This document shows, one piece after another, positions 44,308 through 53,708 of a DNA stretch of 64,000 nt. How positions within the stretch are numbered: position 1 is the stretch's first letter; the number at the start of each line of letters is the position of its first letter. The notes beneath the pieces were generated by a model. That model saw only the letters and a list, made by a program, of their open reading frames with translations, was not told the DNA's origin and searched no databases. Source of the DNA: Sulfolobus islandicus Y.N.15.51 (GTDB taxonomy: Archaea; Thermoproteota; Thermoprotei_A; Sulfolobales; Sulfolobaceae); assembly GCF_000022485.1 (NCBI RefSeq), contig NC_012623.1, positions 1,886,501-1,950,500 on the forward strand. The letters are read 5' to 3'. Made by a program: the position numbers and the translations under genes.

Positions 44308-44835
44308 ATGTCTTCAATAAGATGGGGAGGACTCAGAGGAGAAGATGCAGTAGCAATTTATTTTGAATCTAAAGGATACATTGTTTGTAGAAATTGTTTT
44401 GTATACTTCAGCCAAGGTAAGGTTACTTCAGTTAAATGTAACTGTAATAATAAAGAATTTCAAGATGGAATAACTAATTCACTCAAAGGTAAGAACTGGT
44501 TTGTATATAATGGTCGACCTCAAAATCAGTACGAAATAGATGTATTAGCTGCCAATAGTACCTTTTTTGGCTATAATGTGTATGCGGTAGAAGTTAAGGA
44601 TTGGCAAAATAGATCAGTGAGTTGTAATGAATTTTGTTATCATTATTATAAAGCTAATCATTTCATTCACAGTCTTGGCATCCCATTAAATGAATATTAT
44701 ATATTATTTGCATTAGCAGGAGATTCTAATATAGCTGGATGTAGGTGTGACCAAAATGAGATATTTATAAAATCTTATGACGTAATAAATACAATAAATC
44801 CAAAGATAACTTTATATAATTTATATTCAAGATAA
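44308..44835 (+). CDS. PD-(D/E)xK nuclease-like protein
   Basis: 175 aa from the ATG at 44308 (MSSIRWGGLRGEDAVAIYFESKGY); a TTG at 44284 would add eight residues. Motif E-I-D-V-L followed 18 residues later by AVEVKDWQ gives the Asp and E-x-K of the restriction-endonuclease fold. Cysteine clusters (RNCF; KCNCNNK; GCRCDQ) may bind zinc. Probably an archaeal DNA-cutting or repair enzyme; no partner methyltransferase adjoins it. Confidence 0.65.
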   Translation: MSSIRWGGLRGEDAVAIYFESKGYIVCRNCFVYFSQGKVTSVKCNCNNKEFQDGITNSLKGKNWFVYNGRPQNQYEIDVLAANSTFFGYNVYAVEVKDWQNRSVSCNEFCYHYYKANHFIHSLGIPLNEYYILFALAGDSNIAGCRCDQNEIFIKSYDVINTINPKITLYNLYSR

Positions 44836-44949
44836 ATTTCACCTAAAATACTGTTAATATAATAAATACATCAAAAATTAATAATCTTTTTTATAAAGAG
44901 TAAGTTAAACAATAGTTCTTGCTATATAGAACGCCAGAAAGTTTTTGCA

Positions 44950-45393
44950 TTGTCATTCCCCATAGGCTCTTTAACGAATTTCATTATAGCGGCTAAGAAG
45001 TCGTTGAGGCCTTTCCTCATCCTTTCATTGCTTAACGGAGGTTTGGTTTTGTTTACATCTTTCCTCCTAATCCCCAGACTAGGTATTATTGGCGGGGCGA
45101 TTTCTCAAGTGATAGTTTCCTTAATCTCATCTTCCTTCGTGTTGGTTTACGCTTTGAAGGAGAAAACTTTCGTCTTGGATAGAAGGGAGAGTGCGCTACT
45201 GACAGCTATGCCTTTAATAGCTTTTTATGAGGTTTTCGTAGACCCTCCCTATTTGGACTTCTTGTTATTGCTGTCCGGTTTTTATCCTCTTTAAGTCCTT
45301 TAAAGTGATTTCTTTAGAGGACGTGAAGTTGATTGAATCGTTTTTGCCTTCTAAGTTGAAGTTTATAGCGTCTTTGCTAAAGCTGATTATTTG
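44950..45393 (+). pseudogene. C-terminal remnant of a polysaccharide flippase
   Basis: Encodes hydrophobic segments FLILSLLNGGLVLFTSFLLIP and GIIGGAISQVIVSLISSSFVLVYALKEKTF as in Wzx/MATE-type lipid-linked sugar exporters. The frame shifts near 45280 and continues as KVISLEDVKLIESFLPSKLKF to TGA at 45393. The N-terminal two-thirds are missing. Confidence 0.6.
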
Positions 45394-45489
45394 AGTGAGG
45401 GAAAAAGGTGATAAGTAATTAATGAGTATTGATACTACTTAAACTAGGTGTGTTACCGACGCATAGAAGCGTTTTACGTTAGTAATTCC

Positions 45490-45777
45490 ATGAAGTTCTT
45501 ATTCGTTTGGATATGGGGAATATGGACTAGCAATGACAGTTATAGAATCTGTTCAGCGCACAACACCAGTTATTATAAACGATGAGTTAGGAACTGCAGA
45601 ACTAGTTAGTAAATCAATTTGGATTTGGTTACACACGGATTAGATTATGATACTATAAGAAATTTTATTAACAAAATTGATGAGGAGGATTATAAGAAAT
45701 TGCAGAAGAATATAAATAGAGTGCAAAAGGAGTATACATGGAAAAGTCACGTAAGAAAACTAATAAATGATTATTAG
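45490..45777 (+). pseudogene. C-terminal remnant of a glycosyltransferase
   Basis: Pieces GYGEYGLAMTVIESVQRTTPVI and INDELGTAELV, then in the next frame LVTHGLDYDTIRNFINKI...YTWKSHVRKLINDY, give the nucleotide-sugar-binding end of a GT4-type enzyme. Frame breaks and the missing N-terminus show that it is dead. Confidence 0.6.
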
Positions 45778-46413
45778 GTATTAAACTACAGTAAGCTTTG
45801 TGCAATTCGTATTTCGATTTTATTACCTTTAATGATAGATTTTTAGCTATTCGATAATTATTAACTAGAGATAATGCAGTTATTGAGCTACGAATAAGTA
45901 AGTGATTTTATAAGGGCGTAAATAACGTTATAACGGATTACCTGTAACATAATTTAATAGCTTAATATTCACACTATTTCGACTTATTTGAAATTTTCGA
46001 AAATAATAGTATAAACTAATAATAGTAGCAATTTCACGGAAAACTCTAGTATTTCCGTTTAGACTTAATTAAGCTCTTCATAATATGTACATTTTCATAT
46101 AGAATCTAGCTTTTTCGATAACTAAGAGATTTCCGATTACTCTATTATCCTAAACGCTAAGGTAATTTCTATTCATAAAGAATTGAATATATAACCTTTA
46201 AAGCAGTAGTGTTTGAAAGTGTTGTGATTATGTTATAAACTGTTGAGTAGGAGAATTCTCTATATAGAGTATAGTTTAGGTTTAAGAAGCGTCTTTTACG
46301 CTATAGCTCAATGATGACACTCTCGCTTAGTTGATATTTCTAATTCTGGTGCTAACAAGAACTTATGATTCAGTACAACAAGATATAAGACTCTAAAAAC
46401 TTTACGTAAGCTT
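45778..46413. other. AT-rich gap, no gene seen
   Basis: No convincing coding frame or repeat was seen across these 636 bases. It may be decayed sequence of the former glycan cluster. Confidence 0.4.
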
Positions 46414-46713
46414 TTAATAAGCTCTCTTTCCGTATACTATCCTATACTCTTCTCTCGATAATGCCGGAACGTCATACTTTTTGGAAAAGTAATTAACGAG
46501 AATTTTAGTTTTGATCTCTGCCTTTAAAAAGGAAGGTAAATGGAGTAACCCATTTCTGAGTGTAGCCTTTACTAGGTCTCCCTTACTCATGAAGCGTAAA
46601 TTGAATCCTTCTTCTCTTAATATTGCAGGTATTCTTTTTATGTTCTCTTGGCCGTGTAGCTCTATAGCTATTTGCTTAACGTAACTTAGCCATTCTCTTC
46701 TTTCAAATAATTT
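46414..46713 (-). pseudogene. C-terminal fragment of an FkbM-type methyltransferase
   Basis: The minus strand reads LFERREWLSYVKQIAIELHG, then QENIKRIPAILREEGFNLRF and ends VYGKRAY-stop, as in the tails of FkbM methyltransferases that act on surface sugars. It begins exactly where the right end of an IS605-like element stops (46714), so the element split the gene; no N-terminal half was seen nearby. Confidence 0.55.
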
Positions 46714-47930
46714 GCCGTCATCAGCAGTTTCCGATAAACCGTGAAATTTATATCATTTGGCATCATTCAACATTCCTAGACATTTTAATACTATTAAGTA
46801 AGCTGAGGCTATATGCCTATCAAAACCCTTTTCCCTCATCACCCTTTCGTGATCCTCTGAGTTAGTAGTACCCTTAGGATTAACTAGAATAACGTTAAAA
46901 CCTAACCTTAACGCTTTAATAACACCGTGGATTAATAATTGCTTCTTAGCAAAATGCGAAACCTTCCTATTACCGCTTTTGCTCCTCGTAAACTTCCTCT
47001 TCTTAACTAAGAATAAATCCTCAAAAACAACGTAATCAACACCAATCCTCGATAGGGAATTAAGAGACTCTGAAAGAGCATTCAAACGTAAAGCCCTTGC
47101 TTTCTCCTTAGGAAAACCGTGAGAAACAACCTCAGAATACCACCACGTCTTTTTAGCAACGACTTTACCATCCTTGTTAATCACAACAACGTTTAGTCTA
47201 TCACTATTCAAATCAAAACCAGCAATTAAACCGTAACCATTGGGTTTTGGTGAAGAGAAGTACTTCAAATATAACCAGAGTGGGATTTGAAGGTGAATCA
47301 TTGGATAATGCTTGAAACTTACTATAGCACCATAACCCTCTTCTTTCCTTTTAGATAATTCTTCTAATTCTTTAAGCAATGGCAAGTACTCCTTGCCGAA
47401 GTACGCCTTCCCGTGAACCCACTTACCCCATGGGTCTTTAACTTTAATTTCCACGTGGTCTTCCAAAACGTGAAACTTAATATTTCTGTTCCCTTTATCG
47501 CTTTTATTCCCCCTACTACCGAACCAGAACCTCCTTATCCTTGCGTGTATTATCTCACCCTTTTCATCCTCCCTATCCAATAAACCGTCAGTAATTGTCT
47601 TAGCTTGCTTTAAAGCAGTTTCGAGGTAAATGTAGTTTGGTAAGATGTTGTAAAACTCCTTAGTCAGTTCGTCTACACTTTTCCCATCAAACAATGGTCT
47701 AATAGCACTCTTAACAACTTGTGAGTAAGCCCTAGCAATCCTAACAACTTTATCCTTGTCTTCAAAAACAACTTTACCGTTTATTGTGACGAATTGGAAG
47801 TTATCTAGAGCTTCCATAGAACCAATTAGCTTACTCTTCATCATCTGGTAGGATAACAATTACTATCACCTCCTTTCCAACGATTTTACTAACCTTATCC
47901 CTAACATTTCTGAAGATACTGATTTGATTC
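46714..47930 (-). mobile_element. IS605-like element, TnpB-like copy 1 (CDS 46753-47859)
   Basis: The minus-strand CDS (TTG at 47859, stop at 46753) encodes 368 aa. RuvC-type residues lie in IAGFDLNSDRLNVVVIN (Asp), VDYVVFEDLFLVKKRKF (Glu) and FDRHIASAYLIVLKCLG (Asp). No C-x2-C zinc ribbon is present. A strong GGAGGTGATAG precedes the start. Upstream only the last 30 or so codons of the AbrB-like gene remain (...KIVGKEVIVIVILPDDEE). The right end CACGGTTTATCGGAAACTG is followed by FkbM-gene sequence. Confidence 0.75.
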
Positions 47931-48460
47931 CAAGTTATTGCTTCTTACCTCCCGGATTTTGCAAGTATTTAGTAACTGGAGAAGTATACTGTACTTATAT
48001 AAGCTTCCTGGTTCCGAATTCGTCGACTCCTATAAAGTTAGTTTACGCTTGTAAATGTTGTATGGACAACGTGAACGTAACGTTAACTCCTCATCTAGTA
48101 TCTTACGTCTTTAACGTATACATAAAATACGAATTACCTTACGGTAAGGTTTGTTGCTTATATTATTGTACAATAGGGAAGTATTATTCACCAGACTCAA
48201 TAATTAACATAAGCTTTACTGCATATAGATATAGCCAAAACTTAGAACTAATAGGAGTAGAACCTTCGACATACTTCACTTTAATATCTCACGGTCAAAC
48301 TGAAGCTCATTATTGTCTAAAAAGCTGGATTGCTGTTAAGTTGAATAACGTTAGCGTTTATACGTCGATATACATAGTAGTGAAAGTTATGAGCCCAAGT
48401 AGTGCGACTCCTAAATTCAACATTCCCATGTTACCAATTATAGACAGAAGAATGATTTAA
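47924..48460 (+). CDS. Hypothetical cysteine-rich protein, possibly 5'-truncated
   Basis: 178 aa if the TTG at 47924 is used; the frame is open further upstream into the IS605-like element, so the true start may be lost. Strand-rich, with many aromatic residues and cysteines (YCFLPPGFCKYL; YACKCCMDN; KVCCLYYCTIG; AHYCLKSW). No family recognised. It could be a secreted or surface protein fragment. The 48461-48763 gap after it shows no gene. Confidence 0.5.
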   Translation: MIPSYCFLPPGFCKYLVTGEVYCTYISFLVPNSSTPIKLVYACKCCMDNVNVTLTPHLVSYVFNVYIKYELPYGKVCCLYYCTIGKYYSPDSIINISFTAYRYSQNLELIGVEPSTYFTLISHGQTEAHYCLKSWIAVKLNNVSVYTSIYIVVKVMSPSSATPKFNIPMLPIIDRRMI

Positions 48461-48763
48461 GTCATCTCCTTTTTTATCCAGTATTCCTTTTCTTTCTTTG
48501 ATGCTTACTAAGCTTCACGTTTTTCCAAATTCGTTAATGTATGTTTGAAAGAGACTGTTCAGTAAATTTTGGACAATAGGAAGATCAAGATCTTAGCTAA
48601 TAGGGTAGGGTTACGTACGTCTAAGTGTCTCAACGAGAACACGAATGCAAGGTGATATCTTTGAAGAGCATCTTAATATGCTAATAGCGTGAACGCATTG
48701 TCCTTATCTGCTGTTTTCATGTTTGAAAGCAAAGTCTAAATTTACTATTTCGTCAACTACCTT

Positions 48764-49069
48764 ATGAGCTATAAAGAAGGAGATGTCCTAGTTACTAACG
48801 GCGAACAATCGCCCGGGTATAAGATTGTGGAAATAAAGGGTTTAGTAGTAGGAATAACAGTAAGGTCTAGAGGCCTAGGTAAAAACATAATTGCCTCTTT
48901 GCGTAGCCTTCTAGGAGGAGAAATTAAAGAGTACGTAGAGTTAGCGGAACAAGCAAGGCTACAAGCCTTACAGAGAATCGTTGATAATGCGAAAGCCTTA
49001 GGGGCAAATGCTGTAGTAAACGTTAGATTCGACTCTAACGAGTTATCAGAGGGGTCGGACTTTCATTGA
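48764..49069 (+). pseudogene. YbjQ/UPF0145 protein truncated at its C-terminus
   Basis: The sequence VVGITVRSRGLGKNIIASLRSLLGGEIKEYVELAEQ, then ALGANAVVNVRFDSNELSEG, is typical of the YbjQ family. The family normally ends with one more strand (an AYGTAV-like segment), but here it stops after SEG with SDFH-stop, right where the IS605-like element begins. No 3' remnant was found past the element. Confidence 0.7.
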
Positions 49070-49285
49070 GGTTTCATGAATTTATATTCAACCTCTCGTC
49101 CTCATCCCCCTTATTTCCCTCCCCATGCCGTCTACGGGAGCGGTAGTTAAACCACTCCCTTCAAGGACATGGGGAGTTTCATCGGGTGCCTTCCTCCCCC
49201 TCACATTGCTCATCGAGTTCATAGTGGCACCCTCTGATTTAATGTTGGCATAAAAGTTTATAAATTTTTCCGCTACTTACAACAT

Positions 49286-49450
49286 ATGGAGCAGATAGTT
49301 TTCAGAGGTGTCATATCCTCAGCTGGTAGTGATAAGTATGGTGAGAAGAGGTATGCAATATACATCCCTAAGAGTGTGAAAGAGAAGGCTGGGAAAATCG
49401 CTGGAAAGGAGGTGATAGTAATTGTCATCCTACCAGATGATGAGGAATAG
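49286..49450 (+). CDS. AbrB-like 54-aa protein of the IS605-like element
   Basis: MEQIVFRGVISSAG, then YAIYIPKSVKEKAGKIAG and KEVIVIVILPDDEE: the swapped-hairpin AbrB pattern (IPKSVKEK) is clear. The TATA element TTTATAAAT (49254-49262) lies about 25-30 bases upstream, suggesting leaderless translation. Its last codons contain the Shine-Dalgarno GGAGGTGA of the TnpB-like gene and overlap that gene by 29 bp. Likely a DNA-binding regulator of the element. Confidence 0.7.
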   Translation: MEQIVFRGVISSAGSDKYGEKRYAIYIPKSVKEKAGKIAGKEVIVIVILPDDEE

Positions 49451-50528
49451 GATTATCGGTTCCAAAGAAGCTCTCGAAAACTTCCAATTCGTTACGATAA
49501 ATGGTAGAGTCTTGTTTAACGAGAAAGAGAGGGTCGTTAGAATTGCTAGGGCTTACTCACAAGTAGTTAAGAGTGCTATTAGACCATTGTTTGATGGGAA
49601 AAGTGTAGACGAGTTAACCAAGGAGTTTTACAACATCTTACCAAACTACATTTACCTCGAAACTGCTTTAAAGCAAGCTAAGACAATTACTGACTGTTTA
49701 TTGGATAGGGAGGATGAAAAGGGTGAGATAATACACGCAAGGATAAGGAGGTTCTGGTTCGGTAGTAGGGGGAATAAAAGCGATAAAGGGAACAGAAATA
49801 TTAAGTTTCACGTTTTGGAAGACCACGTGGAAATTAAAGTTAAAGACCCATGGGGTAAGTGGGTTCACGGGAAGGCGTACTTCGGCAAGGAGTACTTACC
49901 GCTACTTTCTGAGCTAGAGGAGTTATCTCGAAGGAAGGAGGAGGGTTACGGTGCTGTAGTAAGTTTCAAGCATTACCCTATGATCCACCTCCAAATCCCA
50001 CTCTGGTTGTACTTAAAGCACTTCTCTTCGCCGAAACCCAATGGTTACGGTTTGGTTGCTGGTTTCGATTTAAATAGTGATAGGTTGAACGTTGTTGTAG
50101 TTAATAAGGATGGTAAAGTTGTTACTAAAAAGACGTGGTGGTATTCGGATGTTACTAGACCGGGTTTTCCTAAAGGGAAAGCTATGGCTTTGCGTTTGAA
50201 TGCTCTTTCACAAGCTCTTAATTTCCTATCAAGGGTTGGCGTTGATTATGTTATCTTTGAGGACTTGTTCCTAGTGAAGAGGAGGAAGTTCACTAGGAGT
50301 AAGAGCGGTAATAGGAAGGTTTCACGTTTCGCTAAGAGGCAAATGTTAATTCACGGTGTTATTAAAGCACTTAGGTTAGGTTTCAACGTTATTCTAGTTA
50401 ATCCTAAGGGTACTACAAATTCTGAGGGTCACGATAGGATAATGAGGGAGAAGGGTTTTGATAGGCATACAGCCTCAGCTTACTTAATAGCCTTAAAAGG
50501 ATTAGGAATGTTAAATGATATCAAATGA
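49422..50528 (+). CDS. TnpB-like RuvC protein lacking a zinc ribbon
   Basis: 368 aa, TTG start seven bases after GGAGGTGA. The Asp (VAGFDLNSDRLNVVVVN, about residue 218), Glu (DYVIFEDLFLVKRRKF, about 285) and final Asp (FDRHTASAYLIALKGLG, about 350) fit a RuvC nuclease of the TnpB/OrfB class. No paired CxxC. A basic stretch RRKFTRSKSGNRKVSRFAKRQ follows the Glu. About 90% similar to the copy at 46753. No TnpA is encoded with it. Confidence 0.75.
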   Translation: MSSYQMMRNRIIGSKEALENFQFVTINGRVLFNEKERVVRIARAYSQVVKSAIRPLFDGKSVDELTKEFYNILPNYIYLETALKQAKTITDCLLDREDEKGEIIHARIRRFWFGSRGNKSDKGNRNIKFHVLEDHVEIKVKDPWGKWVHGKAYFGKEYLPLLSELEELSRRKEEGYGAVVSFKHYPMIHLQIPLWLYLKHFSSPKPNGYGLVAGFDLNSDRLNVVVVNKDGKVVTKKTWWYSDVTRPGFPKGKAMALRLNALSQALNFLSRVGVDYVIFEDLFLVKRRKFTRSKSGNRKVSRFAKRQMLIHGVIKALRLGFNVILVNPKGTTNSEGHDRIMREKGFDRHTASAYLIALKGLGMLNDIK

Positions 50529-50556
50529 CATAAAATTCACGGCTTATCGGAAACTG

Positions 50557-50850
50557 TTGTCAATGGCATCAGATGGCTTAACTGAGTATTTTCTCATAAT
50601 TTCTTTAGCCCTCTCATATTCCTTTATCGTGATTGGTAAAACTGTTAAGTACTTGAGCACTATTTCATCCAAGAATTCTATGGTATCGCAATACTTAACT
50701 CCATACTTCTTCTTAGACACGTATTACCTCATCTATAACTAAAGGATCTGAAAACAAGCTTTCATATGTGAGGAGTTTTATATAATACTCTTTTACCTCG
50801 CTTACACCCGAGTTTAAGTAGATTAAGAAATTAGCATCAAGAAAAATCAA
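50557..50850 (-). pseudogene. VapC toxin gene broken by the IS605-like element
   Basis: TTG at 50850: MIFLDANFLIYLNSGVSEVK, then YYIKLLTYESLFSDPLVIDEV, a frameshift, then SKKKYGVKYCDTIEFLDEIVLKY, ending in KPSDAID where the PIN core would continue. The element right end abuts at 50567. Antitoxin gene 50847-51113 lies just upstream. Confidence 0.7.
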
Positions 50851-51113
50851 TCTTCAAATTCCTCTTCAAGACTTATGTTCTCAAGTTCCCCAAGGCTTGC
50901 CCTTTTAGCATAAGATATCTTCCTCTCATGTTCTTCTAATTTTTTGACAACTTCTCGTATGTTAACCTTCCTCTCAGGTTCTAAGATTATCTTATCTCCA
51001 ACGACTGTCAAAATTAAGATATCCCCCTCTTTTATTCCCACCAAATCCCTTACACTTTTAGGAATTATTATATAACCCTTCTTTCCAACTTCCACTCTTA
51101 GAGTCAAACTCAT
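50847..51113 (-). CDS. AbrB-type antitoxin, orphaned
   Basis: 88 aa: LRVEVGKKGYIIIPKSVRDLVGIKEGDILILTVVGDKIILEPE is a textbook swapped-hairpin AbrB domain, followed by an acidic helical tail that would bind the toxin. It overlaps the broken vapC, so it may now regulate only itself. Confidence 0.82.
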   Translation of the reverse strand: MSLTLRVEVGKKGYIIIPKSVRDLVGIKEGDILILTVVGDKIILEPERKVNIREVVKKLEEHERKISYAKRASLGELENISLEEEFED

Positions 51114-51483
51114 TCTACTATAGTTTAACTGGCTAAACTAATATTTAAAATTTAACGCTAATGAGCAACAACAAGTTTTATAATTTGTATAAATAATGTA
51201 GATTATGCTAAATTTTCAAAGAAAAATTTTATAAAAGAAGCTTTATAATCCATTTTACTACACAATTCGATACATTTTTGGTCATGTCATTATATTCGAC
51301 AATTGTCTAAAACTTTCGAAAAAGACTGAATTAGTAAGGATTAAAAACGTTAATACTGAAGGTTAAATGGTTTTAAAGTATTGCTTTCCCTTCACCGAGA
51401 AATTCTTCAGTTATGTCAAACTTGCCTCATGGTTTAACTCTATTGTAAGTTAAACTTTAATAATCGTTAAATGAATATATCTC
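51114..51483. other. Divergent promoter region of two toxin-antitoxin modules
   Basis: No gene seen. The segment lies between two AbrB-type antitoxin genes transcribed apart. AGTTTAACTGG and TTAACTCTATTGTAAGTTAAAC-like motifs near both starts may be operators. Confidence 0.35.
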
Positions 51484-51720
51484 ATGGAGGTAAAAGTTCA
51501 CAAGAAAGGGATTATAGTTATCCCCGCTGAGGTTAGAAGGAGGCTTAATATTAAAGAGGGTTCTGTTATAGAGTTGGAAGTTGAGGGTGATAAGATTATT
51601 TTAAAACGTAAATTAACCCTCTTGGACGCTTACGGCATAGATAAAGAGATGGGAGATTCTGCTGTAAAGGAGTTGGAAAAGCTGAGGAAAGAGGAAGTTG
51701 AGAAGGAAAATTCTGTTTGA
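51484..51720 (+). CDS. AbrB-type antitoxin of the second vapBC pair
   Basis: 78 aa: MEVKVHKKGIIVIPAEVRRRL, then IKEGSVIELEVEGDKIILKRK with a helical tail. Overlaps the toxin gene by 23 bp, the usual arrangement for coupled expression. Confidence 0.82.
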   Translation: MEVKVHKKGIIVIPAEVRRRLNIKEGSVIELEVEGDKIILKRKLTLLDAYGIDKEMGDSAVKELEKLRKEEVEKENSV

Positions 51721-52096
51721 TACCGGTTTTTTCCACGTATATTTTTCCGGGCTTAATGAAGAGGCTAAGAAAGCTGTGGAAGAAGTTTATACGGGTAAAA
51801 GTGTAGGTTATACTCTAGATCTTAATTTAGCGGAGTTCCTTTATACTTATGGCAAACTTAATGGGGTAGAAGAAGCTAATGTTAGACTCTCCTTAATTCT
51901 AAATTCACCAATAAAGATTGTTAGTACTAATAAGGAACTTGCTTTAAGGGCAGGTGAGCTTAAAGTTAAGTACCAAAACCTTTCCATAGTGGACTGTTTT
52001 CTAGTAGCCTTTGCTGAAAAAGAGAATACTGTAATATATACTACGGACTCTGAGATTAAAAGAGTATATAAAAACACAATAATTCTACATAGTTGA
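51698..52096 (+). CDS. vapC: VapC PIN-domain toxin
   Basis: 132 aa, TTG start. PIN acids are visible in KILFDTGFFHVYFSG (Asp), LNLAEFLYTYGKL (Glu), NLSIVDCFLVAFAE (Asp) and IYTTDSEIKRV (Asp). All four are present, so it should be an active RNase. Confidence 0.82.
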   Translation: MRRKILFDTGFFHVYFSGLNEEAKKAVEEVYTGKSVGYTLDLNLAEFLYTYGKLNGVEEANVRLSLILNSPIKIVSTNKELALRAGELKVKYQNLSIVDCFLVAFAEKENTVIYTTDSEIKRVYKNTIILHS

Positions 52097-52206
52097 GAAA
52101 ATTATCCTGAGCGTAAATAATTGAATAAACCTATGTCCAAGTTTATACAGTGTAATCAATAATTTCGTTCATTTGAAATTTGGTTAAAATTTCCTTAAAG
52201 TCGTAG

Positions 52207-53000
52207 ATAGTGTCGTCGTTAAGCTACAAATTCTGGGATTAACCTTCTCTCCCATAAGACTAGGGCTATGGAGTACATCATGGTGCGAATGCTCCTATTT
52301 ACTGCCTTCGTTGCTCTCTTGAATCTAATTAGCCTATCCCTTAATGAGGAATGAAAGGGCTCGTTCGGGTTAACTGGCGAGACAACCGTGTGGTCTTTCA
52401 ACCAGAAGTACAAGTTATAATCATCGCTCACCCATCTACCCTCGTCAGGCAAATACTTTTTGACCTCAAGGAAAGTACTCTCATCCCTATCCCCCACAGA
52501 GTAAATGAGGTAAACTCCCAGCTTCGTGTACACGTAACAAGTGAAAACCCACTTGTAAAAAGCCCTAGCATTCTTGTACAAGTAAGTCCACATCTCATCA
52601 ACAACCTTAGCAACAACCTTACCCTTGACCAGCTCCTTAGCCCTACCCCACAACTCAACCAACTTCTCATGCTTTTTCCTACCATAACGCTTAATCCAAG
52701 TGAAAACAGTACCAAGAGGTACGTTAAGCACCCTAGAAATAGCCCTCATACTCATACCATTAGCATACATTCTCAAAGCCTCCTCCCTCAACTTCCTAGA
52801 ATGATGATGATAACTAGCATCACCCAAGAAGTACTTACCACAATCCCTACACAAAAACTTCTGCCTACCCAAAGGCCTACCACACTTAACAACATGATGA
52901 CTACCACAAGAGGGACAAGAAACGTCTTGCCTAAATACAGGCTTCCTACCCATAAGTAATACTCGTTATACAAATATAAATAACTTAACGACGACACTAC
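52207..53000 (-). mobile_element. IS1-type element, copy 3 (transposase 52219-52953)
   Basis: 794 bp; its transposase is identical to that of copy 2 at the protein level. Its right flank CTCCACACTC is the same as that of copy 1, although the left flanks differ, which points to an exchange between copies. Confidence 0.9.
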
Positions 53001-53162
53001 CTCCACACTCGCGTAACTTTTCCTTACTTTTAATTACTTCTAATTCCGCCATGGGCACCCCTCCTAAGGGATCATAAACTGTCACCCTTAAATCATTGGG
53101 GCTAGTCGAGGGAAACACCTATATAGGTTTATTAGTCGAGGAGAGTAATACTCTCCTCGACT
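53001..53162. other. GC-rich noncoding fragment ending in a 12-bp hairpin
   Basis: AGTCGAGGAGAG (53134-53145), loop TAATA, CTCTCCTCGACT (53151-53162): a perfect stem directly against the ISH3 border. A related GTCGAGGG occurs at 53104. It resembles the hairpin end of an IS200/IS605-type element, but no matching gene is present. Confidence 0.45.
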
Positions 53163-53467
53163 CGGTAGACCCAAAATCATATTAGAAAAAATATTTCTGG
53201 TAGGATAATATCGAATTTATAAAAGATAAAGAAATTTATAAGAGTATAAAGAATTCAGTTGAAGAAAGGGTTTAAGGTGAGGGAGATGTGGTATTACCAC
53301 GTGAGTTAGTGAGATGGTAACACCGGTACTCCCTCACCAAAATAACATTCAACAAATAGGATATAAATTACTTTCCATGCTGAACTTCAAGGGAAAGAAA
53401 GGGGAAGAGGTGGCGAGAACCCTCATCTCAGCGTGTTTATGGAACGATTCGGTGGAAAGCAAGTCGA
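53163..53467 (+). mobile_element. End fragment of an ISH3-type element
   Basis: GGTAGACCCAAAATCATATT to AAGCAAGTCGA, covering the terminus and the first codons of the transposase (ITFNKxGYKLLSML-like). It breaks at TCGA, the point where 33088 begins. Confidence 0.8.
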
Positions 53468-53708
53468 GAGAGTGTCCCAAGTGCAAATAATTGAATAAAT
53501 CTATGTAAAGGTTTATAGATAATAATTCAAAAGATATCATGAATTACTGAGAAATTTTGAATTTTCGCTTGAAGCAAAAAGTCGCGTAATACTTAAAGGG
53601 AACCGGGACCATGTAGTACCGATTCACATGAAACATTGGATAGAATACTACAACGGCCCGGTCCCCTATGAACATTTATCAGCAAGGCATAAAACACTTG
53701 TGAAAATG
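53468..53708 (+). mobile_element. 5' fragment of an IS5-type element
   Basis: Starts GAGAGTGTCC. It contains the beginning of a transposase (MKHWIEYYNGPVPYEHLSARHKTLVKM), divergent from the copies at 31992 and 61851. It is cut by the IS256-type element at 53709. Confidence 0.75.

Larger units (their letters stand above)
49070..50567 (+). mobile_element. IS605-like element with AbrB-like and TnpB-like genes (complete)
   Basis: The left end TTTCATGAATTTATATTC is followed by a GC-rich foldable 150-bp stretch (CCGTCTACGGGAGCGGTAG; GGACATGGGGAG; TCACATTGCTCATCGAG), then a promoter, an AbrB-like gene and a TnpB-like gene. The right end CACGGCTTATCGGAAACTG precedes TTGTCAATGGC. Related copies: 46714-47930, 55030-55353. 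Deleted derivatives: 38428-38668, 60916-61153. Confidence 0.75.

Noticed and set aside
50515-50742. 75-aa plus-strand frame after the TnpB-like gene
   Set aside because: The minus strand encodes a recognisable PIN toxin fragment; this frame is its shadow and starts in the element end.
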